Source: RGIG7378 sp045588325
GTDB lineage: Bacteria > Bacillota > Clostridia > RGIG7378
DNA: 37,906 nt
Reading direction: 5' to 3'
Assembly: GCA_045588325.1 (NCBI GenBank)
Contig: JAZNEA010000051.1
Location: forward strand, 1-37,906
Below, piece after piece: positions 1-8,441 of this stretch (position 1 is the first letter of the stretch; every line of letters starts with the position of its first letter). The notes below the pieces were generated by a model. It saw only the letters and a program-made list of their open reading frames with translations. It was not told where the DNA came from and did no database searches. A program made the position numbers and the translations under genes.

Positions 1-884
1 TGTCCTGTATTCATAGCCTGGAGCATGCTAACCACCTCACCTCCTCTAACCTCTCCGACGATTATTCTGTCTGGCCTGAGTCTGAGAGCAGTGCGAATCA
101 GCTGGTCCATGTTGATGGCCCCCTGCCCCTCCACATTGGCCGTCCTGCACTCCAATCGCACCAGGTTATCCACATTACTAAACCTAAGCTCGGCAGAATC
201 CTCTATTGTCACCACCCTTTGATCCCCCGGAATCTCTGCAGACAATGCATTCAACAAACTTGTCTTGCCCGTTCCAGTGCCACCGCTAACAAACACATTC
301 CTCCTGTCCTGAACCAATTTTCTAAGCAATATTGCCTGATCCTCAGTCAAACTACCCAGCTCTAATAACCTGTCTAAGGTAAATGGATTAGGACTGAATT
401 TGCGGATAGTAACTACCGGTCCATCCAGGCTAACAGGAGGTAGGACCACATTCACTCTAGATCCATCTCCTATCCTGAGATCAGCTATGGGGAAGGATTG
501 ATTCACCTGACGGTCTACACCAAGAGCAATGCGGCGAACCACATCCATCAACCTGTCTGTGCTGTGAAATATAATGTCCTCCTTGACCAATCTCCCATGT
601 CTCTCTGTGTACACCTTGTCCGGTCCCATTACCATTATCTCGTCCACCGAGGCATCCTGGATTAATGGCTCTAGGACATCCATTCCAACCAGTGAGGCCA
701 CCACTTGCTCTACCACTCTGTGCCGATCTGCCAGGGACATATAGGAGCCTCGGCTCTCGTCCAACATGGCCTCCAATGCCCTTTCCTCTATTTTGGTAAT
801 GGCGCTGGCGCCTTCTGTAGAGATTACCTGCTGCCGGACAGCCTCCACCACTTGTCCTAAATCATTTGCCACAGCTGCCTCCAT
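1..884 (-). CDS. cpaF: CpaF/TadA-type pilus assembly ATPase (C-terminal part cut by window edge)
   Basis: Secretion ATPase of the Tad/Flp pilus family; it powers assembly of Flp pili at the cytoplasmic face of the membrane. Translating the minus strand from ATG at 884 gives 294 codons with no stop before the edge; full-length relatives are about 400-450 residues, so roughly a third is missing. Visible motifs: the Walker A region (NVFVSGGTGTGKTSLLNAL), an Asp box (VVTIEDSAELRF), the RTALRLRPDRIIVGEVRG Walker B/His-box region, and VVSMLQAMNTG at the edge. These are diagnostic of CpaF/VirB11-like ATPases. The start overlaps the end of the upstream gene by 28 bp, so the two are probably translationally coupled. 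The start is an inference, chosen from the ATG after a GTGGGGA stretch; a downstream GTG is possible. Further tad genes are expected beyond the left edge. Confidence 0.93.
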   Translation of the reverse strand, partial: MEAAVANDLGQVVEAVRQQVISTEGASAITKIEERALEAMLDESRGSYMSLADRHRVVEQVVASLVGMDVLEPLIQDASVDEIMVMGPDKVYTERHGRLVKEDIIFHSTDRLMDVVRRIALGVDRQVNQSFPIADLRIGDGSRVNVVLPPVSLDGPVVTIRKFSPNPFTLDRLLELGSLTEDQAILLRKLVQDRRNVFVSGGTGTGKTSLLNALSAEIPGDQRVVTIEDSAELRFSNVDNLVRLECRTANVEGQGAINMDQLIRTALRLRPDRIIVGEVRGGEVVSMLQAMNTG

Positions 885-1801
885 TCCCCACAGGCACAAC
901 ACCTGGTCCATTCCTCCACGGGAATATTAACCGTCTTAGCATATATCTCTCCCACGTCACTCCCGAAAAAACGAACTAATAACCGGTCCATCTCTCGTAT
1001 ATCGCCTATACATATCAGGGTCCTGCAACGCCTCATTATTTCAAGATTGAGTTTGCAGGCTCCGCTGCCCAGAATAACCAACGAAACACCTGGGGTAGTG
1101 GAGCAAATGTGCTCTCCCAGGGACTGTGACAATTTCTCAGAAAGCTCATAAAGTTCTGGCGCACAACCCACTGCATCCAACACCCATACTCCATCTACCT
1201 TATGGCAATATTGCTGTATATCCCCAATATTACCCATATGAGCATGACACATGAGCCTCATAAAACTGTCTCCCTTGTCCTGGCTGTCAAGCTCGCATCC
1301 ATACTCGTCCGTACAAATCATGGTAACCTCCTGCCCAAGGGAGGCCGTAATCTTGGCAGGCGAATCTCCTCCAATCAACTTGGCAGCCCTACCTGCAGGG
1401 TACACAACGGCTATTGCCCCGCATATATCAAAACTCATGGCGCTCAGTCCGTAAGCTAAGGAGAGAATATCACCTGGCGGGCCATATAATGGTGCACTAT
1501 ACCTATCTATGTTCTCTCCGTGGGTCGTCAGAACTCCCATGCGAACAGCCCCCTCGCCCAAGGAGTGCTCAATCTTAGCCTGATCCACAATCTGTCGAGT
1601 CTCTGCTACCATGGCCGACTCCACCAGAACAACCACGCAATCCCCCCTGCCCAGCACCGGCCAAAGATCGTTTATTAACTCCACACTGCTACCGGACACA
1701 TACCTATAGCAAGGAACTCTCTCCCAATGGTCCCTCAAATACTCACTAATCCTATTGGACAACATCTCATCCACGCACAACGTAACCAAGTAAATCCCCA
1801 T
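857..1801 (-). CDS. TadZ/CpaE-like Tad-pilus accessory protein, P-loop apparently absent
   Basis: Protein of 314 residues directly upstream of, and overlapping, cpaF. In Tad loci this position is often held by the localisation factor TadZ/CpaE, a MinD-like ATPase with an N-terminal receiver-like domain. Here no intact Walker A motif (KGGxGKT) is visible; the closest stretch is LVILGSGACKLNLEIM near the C-terminus, which may be coincidental. The C-terminus carries CCACGEW, with two adjacent cysteines and a third. An ATG at 1837 would extend the protein by 12 residues, but the start at 1801 is preferred: it follows CAGGGGGG, and a good promoter (-10 at 1819-1824) lies between the two candidates. 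The gene looks real from coupling and context; assignment as TadZ-like rests mainly on gene order. It could be another pilus-regulatory protein. Confidence 0.6.
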   Translation of the reverse strand: MGIYLVTLCVDEMLSNRISEYLRDHWERVPCYRYVSGSSVELINDLWPVLGRGDCVVVLVESAMVAETRQIVDQAKIEHSLGEGAVRMGVLTTHGENIDRYSAPLYGPPGDILSLAYGLSAMSFDICGAIAVVYPAGRAAKLIGGDSPAKITASLGQEVTMICTDEYGCELDSQDKGDSFMRLMCHAHMGNIGDIQQYCHKVDGVWVLDAVGCAPELYELSEKLSQSLGEHICSTTPGVSLVILGSGACKLNLEIMRRCRTLICIGDIREMDRLLVRFFGSDVGEIYAKTVNIPVEEWTRCCACGEWRQLWQMI

Positions 1802-1818
1802 AAGCCCCCCTGTCACAA

Positions 1819-1847
1819 ATGGTATTCCAGCGTACAATCAGCGTCAA
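1819..1847 (-). promoter_or_regulatory. Sigma-A-like promoter of the Tad pilus operon
   Basis: Minus strand: -35 TTGACG (1842-1847), 17-base spacer, -10 TACCAT (1819-1824). Transcription would start around 1812, giving a very short leader before the ATG at 1801. This decides the start of the first gene, because the alternative ATG at 1837 lies upstream of the -10. Confidence 0.55.
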
Positions 1848-1887
1848 TGGAAGGTATTACAGGCCATTTTGCGCTATTTCCTTATTT

Positions 1888-1983
1888 TTCGACACGCTGT
1901 GGCATGCAACGATCTGAATCTGCTATTTTCGACAGCCGTCCGAACCAGGCAAATCTCATTCTTGCATCATACAAATTTCGACA
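1888..1983 (-). promoter_or_regulatory. Three Spo0A-like boxes (TGTCGAA) upstream of the Tad operon
   Basis: The minus-strand 7-mer TGTCGAA occurs exactly at 1888-1894, 1928-1934 and 1977-1983, each followed by A/T-rich sequence, all in one orientation and spaced 40 and 49 bases apart. TGTCGAA is the core of the Spo0A binding box (TTTGTCGAAT-like). Three perfect copies within 96 bases are far above chance. The nearest box lies about 40 bases upstream of the -35, a position compatible with regulation. Binding by Spo0A is inferred, not shown. Confidence 0.5.
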
Positions 1984-2000
1984 GGCCCATCTTTTCGCAA

Positions 2001-2033
2001 CAAAAAAGCGCAACACCATATGGTGTCGCGCTT
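2001..2033 (-). terminator. Intrinsic terminator of glgCD
   Basis: Minus-strand transcript forms a 13-base-pair stem (arms 2006-2018 and 2021-2033, with one G-U pair and a tiny loop), followed by a run of U encoded by the A-tract at 2002-2007. It lies just downstream of the glgD stop codon. Confidence 0.88.
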
Positions 2034-2058
2034 AATCTCTCTAAACTGTCCAAAAGAC

Positions 2059-3189
2059 CTATCTGATAATTGTCTCCTTGGGGATTACGTAAGGTCTGGA
2101 GGGAAGTCCCTGAACCTGCTTGTCATTGCCCATGATTACACTCTTATCCAAAACAGAGTAATCAATGTAACAATTCTCGCCGATTTCAGTGCCCTGCATG
2201 ATTATGGAGTTCCTGATGGTAGTACCCTTCTTAACCACAACTCCTCTGAACAAGATACTGTTCTCAACCTTGCCCTCGATGATGCAGCCGTCTGCAACGA
2301 TGGAGTTCTTAACCTCTGCATCCTCTGTGTACTTGGCTGGAGTCTCATCCTTAACCTTAGTCATGATCTTGTTATCCTTGCGGAAGAGATCCTCGTAAAT
2401 ATGGGGCTTAAGCATATCCATATTTGCGTTGTAGTAGCAGCTAAGGTTGTTGATTGCTCTCCAGTAACCCTTGAACTCATGGCACTTAATCTTAAGTCTG
2501 CCAATATTGCGAAGGAGGATATCCTTGTTAAAGTCTGTGTAGTTCTTGGATGCATTCTCCTCCAGCAAAGCAATCAGCAAGGACTTGCGCATAAATACTG
2601 TGCCTGTCATGGCCTTGTTGCCTCTGGGGTGAGCCGGGCGATCCTCCAAGTTGACCAGGTTGTTGTCCTCGTCTACCTCGATGAGTGTGTGTACTGACAA
2701 GTCCTCTGCGGAAATATCGTCCATGCATCTGTAACCAATGGTGATATCTGCATCGCTATCGGTATGGAAATCAAAGATGTCATTGTAATCCTGGTTGTAA
2801 ATGGTGCTACCCTTTGCAATCAAAACCCACTCGTGCTTGCTCTCCTTAAAGAAGTCAATGTTGCTGTACAGAGCCTCTGCAGTTCCCTTGTACAAACCAC
2901 GATGATACATATCTGTGAAAACAGGTGGGAACAGGAACAGACCGCCGTTACGCCTATCCAAATCCCAGTCGCTACCAGCTCCCATATGGTCCATGATGGA
3001 GCGGAACTGATGCTGAATCAAAACGCCAACAGTATTTACCTTGGCATTGGCCATATTGGAAACAGCAAAATCAATAGCCCTATACTTGCCGCACATTGGA
3101 ACAGCAGATACTGAACGAATATCTGTAAGTTCTCTGAATGTATTGCCAATATCTGACGCCATGATGACGCCTACGATAGATTTGTTCAT
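2059..3189 (-). CDS. glgD: GlgD, regulatory subunit of glucose-1-phosphate adenylyltransferase
   Basis: Paralogue of GlgC that forms the heteromeric ADP-glucose pyrophosphorylase of Firmicutes, the committed step of glycogen synthesis in the cytoplasm. At 376 residues it matches the usual GlgD length. It retains the family fold landmarks (CGKYRAIDFAVSN, DWDLDRRNGG) and the C-terminal left-handed beta-helix hexapeptide repeats. The catalytic signatures are degraded: the nucleotide loop reads MASDIGNTFREL instead of GGxGxRL, the GDHIYKMDY site is GSTIYNQDY, and the FEEKP sugar-phosphate lysine site is LEDRP. This is the expected pattern for a non-catalytic or weakly catalytic GlgD. Its ATG overlaps the glgC stop codon by four bases (ATGA), so the two subunits are coupled. 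No glgA or glgB lies nearby in this window. Confidence 0.96.
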   Translation of the reverse strand: MNKSIVGVIMASDIGNTFRELTDIRSVSAVPMCGKYRAIDFAVSNMANAKVNTVGVLIQHQFRSIMDHMGAGSDWDLDRRNGGLFLFPPVFTDMYHRGLYKGTAEALYSNIDFFKESKHEWVLIAKGSTIYNQDYNDIFDFHTDSDADITIGYRCMDDISAEDLSVHTLIEVDEDNNLVNLEDRPAHPRGNKAMTGTVFMRKSLLIALLEENASKNYTDFNKDILLRNIGRLKIKCHEFKGYWRAINNLSCYYNANMDMLKPHIYEDLFRKDNKIMTKVKDETPAKYTEDAEVKNSIVADGCIIEGKVENSILFRGVVVKKGTTIRNSIIMQGTEIGENCYIDYSVLDKSVIMGNDKQVQGLPSRPYVIPKETIIR

Positions 3190-4463
3190 CCTGTAATCTC
3201 CTTTCTGTAAACACTTGCGCCAGAGGGGATATCAAGAGACTCGAAATCGCTGGCCTCCACATCCTCATCTACCATTACGTTCTTGCCCAGCTTGGCTCCT
3301 TCAGGGATAATGGCATTGTCGCCAACTACTGTAATGCCAGAGAAGTAGATCTTAGGCTTATCCACATTAATAGTGTCCTCGCCCTCTCCAAGAACTACAT
3401 TGTCTCCCAATGTGGCATGCTCGCCAATTATGCTCTTAGTAATACGGCTATTCTTGCCAATAACAGTGCCAGACATAACGATAGAATCAACTATCTCCAC
3501 ACCTTCTTCGATAATAACTCCGGGGAAGATAACAGAGTTGCGCACTGTACCTCTGACTATACAGCCCTCTGCGATAACAGAAGTCTTAACCACACCTGTA
3601 GGTGCAATCCAATGTGCCGGTTCAACTGGGTTGGGAGTATAGATCTTCCACTGAGGGTCAAACAGATCCAGCTCAGGATTGCGTTTAACCAAATCCATAT
3701 TGGACTCCCAATATGCCTGAATAGTTCCAACGTCCTTCCAGTAACCCTCAAACTCGTATGCCCACATGCTCTTGCCGTCATTTAACATATTGGGAATAAT
3801 ATTCTTTCCAAAATCGTGATCAGATGTGGAAATGGCATCATCCTTGAGCAAATAGTTCTTAAGAGTCTTCCATGTGAAGATGTAAATACCCATGGATGCC
3901 AAAGTAGACTTAGGGTTGGCTGGCTTTTCCTCAAACTCGTAGATGCGGCCATCGGGATGGGTATTCATGATACCGTATCTGGTGGCCTCCTCCATGGTTA
4001 CGTTAATAACTGAAATGGTAGCATCTGCCTCGTGCTTGACATGATATTCAAGCATCTTGGAATAATCCATCTTATAAATATGATCTCCGGACAGAATGAG
4101 AATGTAATCAGGGTCATAGCTGTCTATGTAGTCTATGTTCTGGCACACAGCATTAGCTGTACCAAGATACCACTGTCCTACTTCTGCCTTGAGATAGGGA
4201 GACAATACTGTAACTCCTCCATTAATACGGTCCAGATCCCAGGGTTTGCCAATACCTATGTGGTGGTTGAGCTTCAGAGGCTGGTACTGAGTACATACAC
4301 CTACAGTATCAACGCCGGAATTAATGCAATTGCTAAGTGGGAAATCGATTATCCTATACTTGCCACCATAAGACACGGCTGGCTTAGCCACGTGCTTAGT
4401 CAATACGCCCAAACGAGAACCTTGTCCACCAGCAAGCAAAATGCTAATCATTGATTTGCGCAT
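3186..4463 (-). CDS. glgC: GlgC, glucose-1-phosphate adenylyltransferase catalytic subunit
   Basis: Makes ADP-glucose and pyrophosphate from ATP and glucose-1-phosphate for glycogen synthesis. The 425-residue protein has the nucleotide-binding GGQGSRL at residues 12-18, KYRIIDFPLSNC at about 35-46, WYLGTANAV at 98-106, the metal/catalytic GDHIYKMDY at 126-134, and the glucose-1-phosphate lysine in FEEKP (Lys180). The C-terminal third is a beta-helix of isoleucine/valine-rich hexapeptides (for example GCIVRGTVRNSVIFPGV). The start is well supported by AGGAGGAACAATC in front of the ATG. First gene of a two-gene operon with glgD. Confidence 0.97.
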   Translation of the reverse strand: MRKSMISILLAGGQGSRLGVLTKHVAKPAVSYGGKYRIIDFPLSNCINSGVDTVGVCTQYQPLKLNHHIGIGKPWDLDRINGGVTVLSPYLKAEVGQWYLGTANAVCQNIDYIDSYDPDYILILSGDHIYKMDYSKMLEYHVKHEADATISVINVTMEEATRYGIMNTHPDGRIYEFEEKPANPKSTLASMGIYIFTWKTLKNYLLKDDAISTSDHDFGKNIIPNMLNDGKSMWAYEFEGYWKDVGTIQAYWESNMDLVKRNPELDLFDPQWKIYTPNPVEPAHWIAPTGVVKTSVIAEGCIVRGTVRNSVIFPGVIIEEGVEIVDSIVMSGTVIGKNSRITKSIIGEHATLGDNVVLGEGEDTINVDKPKIYFSGITVVGDNAIIPEGAKLGKNVMVDEDVEASDFESLDIPSGASVYRKEITG

Positions 4464-4494
4464 GATTGTTCCTCCTATACATATTCGTGTTTTT

Positions 4495-4523
4495 ATTTTA
4501 ACTCAATAATTTGAATATGTCAT
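4495..4523 (-). promoter_or_regulatory. Promoter of glgCD
   Basis: Minus strand: -35 ATGACA (4518-4523), 17-base spacer, -10 TAAAAT (4495-4500), each five of six to the sigma-A consensus. It lies about 30 bases upstream of the glgC ATG. Confidence 0.6.
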
Positions 4524-4586
4524 CTAATTTATTGTCTAATATCCGCAATAATTATAGAGATTCGTTGCATATTTTGTGGCAAATAA

Positions 4587-4619
4587 CAAAAAGAGGGCTA
4601 ACCCTTCGGTTAACCCTCT
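4587..4619 (-). terminator. Intrinsic terminator after the sugar-binding lipoprotein gene
   Basis: Minus-strand hairpin with 12-base arms at 4592-4603 and 4608-4619 and a GAAG tetraloop; one position is a G-U pair. It is followed by U5G. It sits 20 bases past the stop codon at 4639 and separates this gene from glgC. Confidence 0.93.
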
Positions 4620-4638
4620 ATAATAGTCCTGACTATTA

Positions 4639-6066
4639 TTAGTTGTTGTTGTACAGATCATCAAGAAGTGCCTGCTGTGCAGCCTTAACCTCTTCGATAA
4701 CTGTCTGAACACCCTCAGAAAGGAATCTGCCGCTGTAATCGTACCAGCCATCACCTGTTACAGTGTAGATACGCAGGTAGTCAATCTCGTTAACATCTTC
4801 CCAGAAGATCTTCTTTGCCCAAGCAAGCGTTGTAGCGTCCTTAACCTCGGACTCATACTGGTCATCCCAATACTCCTCAGAGATTGCTGTGTCGGACAAC
4901 TTGTTGAATGCAAATGCAACGTCCTCAACGTTGTAGGATGCAGCAAGAATTGCTGTTACGTTGAAGTCAGCAACTGCCCACTTGTAATCGCCGTCAAGAT
5001 TGCTGTTTCCGAGAGGAGCTGTTGTGATACCAAATGTATCAGCCATTGTACCAGGAGTTGCGTCATTTCCTGTGTATGTCTTTGCCTGATAGAAACCAAA
5101 TCCGCACATAGCGATCTTGGAGTTAGCAAAGTCTGTTGCATACCAGTCCCAAGCTGCGTTACCATCGCTGGAACCTGTTGCATAGTAGCCTGCGTTCTGC
5201 ATGTCTGTGAAGAACTGGAGAGCCTCGATTGTCTTAGCATCATCCATTACCCAGACGGGCTTACCATTCTCATCGTACTCAAGTGTCTTACCACCGTTGT
5301 TGAAGATGAAGTGAGACTCAAGGTTAGAACCACCGAATGCGTAAATGTCTGTTACGGAGTCGGAGTCTGTATCCTGTGTCAACTTCTTGCAGTACTCTTC
5401 AAACTTATCCCAGTTCCACTGCTTGTTCTCCATCAATGTGTAAAGGCTCTCAAGACCTTCCTTCTCGAACATTGTCTGGTTCCAGAAGATAACGTCTCTA
5501 GCATAGAAAGGCATCAACCATCCGCCGTAAACCTTACCATTGTATGTACATACATCCTTAACTTCCTGGTTCCACTTTGCATCGTTTGCATTGAGATACT
5601 CAGAATCATCCCATGCATACAGATAACCTGCAGAAATAAGTCCGGGGAACAACCACTTGGGTGCCAAGTCTGTGATATCTGTCTTCAGGTTCTTACCATC
5701 CTGAGTGGAGCTAACGCTCTTAACGATATCAGCAACGTATGAGTCATAGTTGCCCTCAACATACTTAATTGTGAAATTGTATGTCTTGTAGATGTTCTGA
5801 TTAAAGTTATACTGTGCTTCTGCTGCAAGGCTGGAATTTGGATCCGGCTCTGTCTCTGCCCACCAGTACATTCTCTTAATCTCTCTTCCCTCAAGGTTTA
5901 TACCCTCTGGATTTACAATACCTGGTGTAGGAGTAGGTGTGCTTGTTCCACCATTATTACCACCAGTTGTAGGATCATCCTGTGTCTTATCTCCGCCACA
6001 AGCAGCGAAAGACAATGCCATAGCGGCGACCAGCAAGAGAGCAATAAGCTTCTTTGTAATCTTCAC
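4639..6066 (-). CDS. Extracellular sugar-binding lipoprotein (ABC transporter solute-binding family 1)
   Basis: Probable substrate-binding lipoprotein of a carbohydrate ABC transporter, anchored outside the cytoplasmic membrane. Residues 1-23 form a lipoprotein signal with lipobox LSFAAC (Cys23), followed by a Gly/Thr/Pro-rich linker to about residue 49. The mature part has features of family 1 solute-binding proteins: a glycan-contact-like YWWAETEPDP stretch, ADIVKSV, and VYGGWLMPFYARDVIFWNQTMFE. DTDSDSVTD at mid-length resembles a calcium-binding loop, common in this family. No permease or ATPase genes are adjacent and the gene has its own promoter and terminator, so it is an orphan that must work with a transporter encoded elsewhere. 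The initiation codon is GTG, 6 bases after TAAGGAGGAA. Substrate unknown. Confidence 0.88.
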   Translation of the reverse strand: MKITKKLIALLLVAAMALSFAACGGDKTQDDPTTGGNNGGTSTPTPTPGIVNPEGINLEGREIKRMYWWAETEPDPNSSLAAEAQYNFNQNIYKTYNFTIKYVEGNYDSYVADIVKSVSSTQDGKNLKTDITDLAPKWLFPGLISAGYLYAWDDSEYLNANDAKWNQEVKDVCTYNGKVYGGWLMPFYARDVIFWNQTMFEKEGLESLYTLMENKQWNWDKFEEYCKKLTQDTDSDSVTDIYAFGGSNLESHFIFNNGGKTLEYDENGKPVWVMDDAKTIEALQFFTDMQNAGYYATGSSDGNAAWDWYATDFANSKIAMCGFGFYQAKTYTGNDATPGTMADTFGITTAPLGNSNLDGDYKWAVADFNVTAILAASYNVEDVAFAFNKLSDTAISEEYWDDQYESEVKDATTLAWAKKIFWEDVNEIDYLRIYTVTGDGWYDYSGRFLSEGVQTVIEEVKAAQQALLDDLYNNN

Positions 6067-6091
6067 TATTCTTTCCTCCTTAGAAAAATTA

Positions 6092-6148
6092 CGGCAATAT
6101 GCCGCTTAGATACATTATTAAGATAACTCAAATACTTTTTTTTGTAAA
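6092..6148 (-). promoter_or_regulatory. Promoter and leader palindrome of the sugar-binding lipoprotein gene
   Basis: Minus strand: -35 TTTACA (6143-6148), 17 bases, -10 TATCTT (6120-6125). In the leader, just ahead of the ribosome binding site, lies a perfect small palindrome CGGCA-N3-TGCCG (6092-6104), which could be an operator or an RNA hairpin. The role of the palindrome is unproven. Confidence 0.5.
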
Positions 6149-6197
6149 GTCCTATAACGCCATCTATAAGTGACATTTTTAGTAATTTAACAATATT

Positions 6198-7082
6198 TTA
6201 TCGATTATTTCCCAGTTTTTCCGGATGACCAAAGGCATACCCCTCAATTCTTGCTGTATCTATTACTTTTGCCAGTGCCTGAGCGTTGTCAGGAGTTGCT
6301 GAGTGGAGCAAAATCACCATTCCGTTGTGTAATTTTGATATTATCTTGTCAACGGCGTAGTCCGCCCCCTTTGGCGAATCCTTGTCCCAGTCCTTATATG
6401 CAAAACTCCAAAAAAGCGTGGTGTACCCCTTTTCATGCAGTCTGGACAACACAGATTCGTTATACTCTCCGCAGGGTGGCCTGAAGAATGTGGTGGTAAT
6501 GCCAAACTCCCTCTGCATCATCTCATTGAATCCATCCACCTCCTGGTCAAAAGTCTGACTATCAAGAGTTGTAAGACTCTTGTGATTCATGCTGTGGTTC
6601 CCTATTATGTGGCCCTCATCAATCATCCTGCGCACGATATCCGGGTTCCGCTCCACGTAATTTTTTAGCAGAAAGAAAATAGCCTTTACATCCTTCTCCT
6701 TGAGGGTGTCCAGTATTTGCTCCGTATACCCCGCCTCGTAACCTAGGTCAAAGGTGAGGTATATTTCCCTGCTGCTTGCGTCTCCCCTGAATACCCCGCC
6801 GTATTTACTCAGCAAATCCTCAGACCCGGGATCGGTGATGGGCTCGGTGCTCCCCTTTCTCCAGGACAATCCCCATCCCATTGTGACCGCTGATGCCTCC
6901 AGGGCGTCGGTCTGGTTGTCGCTGTGTGGTAAATATGTCAGGCAACAGCTTTCTTCTGAGGTAATCCTGGGTTCCTCCTTGCCAATAGTAGCTTCTGCCA
7001 CCCAAAATGTGGCTACTAAAAGAACCCCCGTAATTATCGGTATAAAGGCCCTCCCTACCTGACCCGTGCTTATTATCTTCAT
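6198..7082 (-). CDS. pdaA: PdaA-like polysaccharide deacetylase (spore cortex type)
   Basis: NodB-fold deacetylase of 294 residues, closest in motif pattern to PdaA, the muramic acid de-N-acetylase needed for muramic delta-lactam in spore cortex. A membrane-spanning N-terminus (about 11-31) directs it outside. The NodB domain shows LTFDLGYEAGYT (Asp112 is the likely catalytic base), the metal histidines in GNHSMNH (His163, His167), RPPCGEY at 201-207 and ILLHSATPDN with His260. The second Asp of the classical TFDDG motif is Leu here; PdaA proteins likewise lack it. A ribosome binding site TTGGAG precedes the ATG. The gene follows htrA by 90 bases and may have its own forespore-type promoter. 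The PdaA assignment is strong at subfamily level; the exact substrate is inferred. Confidence 0.85.
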   Translation of the reverse strand: MKIISTGQVGRAFIPIITGVLLVATFWVAEATIGKEEPRITSEESCCLTYLPHSDNQTDALEASAVTMGWGLSWRKGSTEPITDPGSEDLLSKYGGVFRGDASSREIYLTFDLGYEAGYTEQILDTLKEKDVKAIFFLLKNYVERNPDIVRRMIDEGHIIGNHSMNHKSLTTLDSQTFDQEVDGFNEMMQREFGITTTFFRPPCGEYNESVLSRLHEKGYTTLFWSFAYKDWDKDSPKGADYAVDKIISKLHNGMVILLHSATPDNAQALAKVIDTARIEGYAFGHPEKLGNNR

Positions 7083-7124
7083 AACACTCCAAGTTTTTTG
7101 TTAAATGATATGAGATAATTCCCC

Positions 7125-7152
7125 GATAATGAACAAAACGGATGCTCAATAC
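7125..7152 (-). promoter_or_regulatory. Possible forespore (sigma-G-like) promoter of pdaA
   Basis: Minus strand: GTATT (7148-7152), 16 bases, CATTATC (7125-7131). This partly matches the sigma-G pattern (gHATr and CATnHTA), with one mismatch in each element. Position is right, with the start about 35 bases before the ATG, and pdaA is sigma-G dependent in Bacillus subtilis. Weak evidence. Confidence 0.3.
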
Positions 7153-7172
7153 GAACATCTGTTAAATTCTTT

Positions 7173-8441
7173 TTAATTGGAAAAGTCCATCTCCCCAAGA
7201 ACAACTACTATATCCAGATTCGTCACATCTTTGCCATCCAGTTGAGGATCTCGGTAGACCTTTAGTTCCAGCGAATCTCCTGGATTACAGTTTGTCAGGA
7301 GATCTGTCAGGTCTGTGTAGTACTTAATCTCTACAGGTGCTGAATTGGCACCACTTGTTTTCACAGTCACGTGGGTGATGATGTCATACGCCTGCACTCC
7401 CGCCTTTTGTGCAGCGGCTCCCTCTACCACCTCAACTATAAGGACTCCTGATGGCAACCCAAATTGCTGAGCTACTGCGTCTGTATATGAGGTGTCCATG
7501 CTGATTCCCAGATATGGTCGTCCTGTGCGGTGGTTAAACTCGATCAAGTCGCTGACCACCTCCATGGCCTCGTTGATGGGGATTGCGAACCCCATGCCCT
7601 CGTATGATGAGCTGGATGCCTTAAGTGAATTGATGCCTATAACCTGGCCTGCCATATTCACCAGTGCTCCACCACTATTACCGTTATTGATAGCTGCATC
7701 GGTCTGAATAAGGCTGAACTCATTCATCCCTGTACCGCTCCTGTCCAGACCACTGATGTATCCAACGGTGACAGATCCCATAAAGTCAATACCCATTGGA
7801 TTGCCAATAGCCACCACCTTCTGTCCCACCTTGAGGGAGGATGAATTTCCTATAGTAGCAGGCACCAGCCCGGATGCGTTTATTTTGATAACTGCCAGGT
7901 CCGTCTTGGAGTCATATCCCACAATAGTTGCCTCATAATATTTCTCCACATTGCTGGGCAACACAACCTTGATGGAACTGCCCTTTGCAAGCTCTATGCC
8001 CGTCCCAACGGCCTTGCTGATAACATGGTAGTTAGTCAGAATATGTCCCTTAGTATCCAGAACAATACCAGATCCCTGACCCTGGCCCTCGTAGGAACCA
8101 AGCAGCGAATCGCCGGCACTCAAATAGGAGGTAACAACCCCTACAATGGAAGGGCAAGCTTTGACCGCCACTGCCTCCACGTCTGTATACTCCTGACCTG
8201 GCACTATGGTAATCTGCTGGCCCTGGATCTCTGATAGCTTGGCATACCCCATGCGCCTTAATACTCCTGGCAAAAATGTCACCAGGCATATGGACATAAT
8301 CATTACAGCTGCCAAAACGGCTGCTATTGCCGTAACTATCAGGCTACGAAGACTATAATATCTATTCTGCACCTTGGGTGTTTCTGACCCCCCTGCATAA
8401 TTGTGGTAATCGTAGTCTACCCGAATTTCTTGGTGGCTCAT
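7173..8441 (-). CDS. htrA: HtrA/DegP-type membrane-anchored serine protease
   Basis: Surface quality-control protease that degrades misfolded exported proteins. The 422-residue protein has a cytoplasmic N-tail, one transmembrane segment (about 34-57), a trypsin-like domain and a C-terminal PDZ domain (from about 310, RPYLGISMDT). The catalytic triad is visible: His139 (LTNYHVI), Asp181 (SKTDLAVIKI) and Ser256 (NNGNSGGALVN). Its start codon overlaps the stop codon of the upstream sensor kinase (TAATG), so it is the third gene of a response regulator-kinase-htrA operon. The arrangement resembles the CssRS-HtrA secretion-stress circuit, with the protease probably both target and effector. The regulatory logic is inferred from gene order. 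Confidence 0.94.
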   Translation of the reverse strand: MSHQEIRVDYDYHNYAGGSETPKVQNRYYSLRSLIVTAIAAVLAAVMIMSICLVTFLPGVLRRMGYAKLSEIQGQQITIVPGQEYTDVEAVAVKACPSIVGVVTSYLSAGDSLLGSYEGQGQGSGIVLDTKGHILTNYHVISKAVGTGIELAKGSSIKVVLPSNVEKYYEATIVGYDSKTDLAVIKINASGLVPATIGNSSSLKVGQKVVAIGNPMGIDFMGSVTVGYISGLDRSGTGMNEFSLIQTDAAINNGNSGGALVNMAGQVIGINSLKASSSSYEGMGFAIPINEAMEVVSDLIEFNHRTGRPYLGISMDTSYTDAVAQQFGLPSGVLIVEVVEGAAAQKAGVQAYDIITHVTVKTSGANSAPVEIKYYTDLTDLLTNCNPGDSLELKVYRDPQLDGKDVTNLDIVVVLGEMDFSN

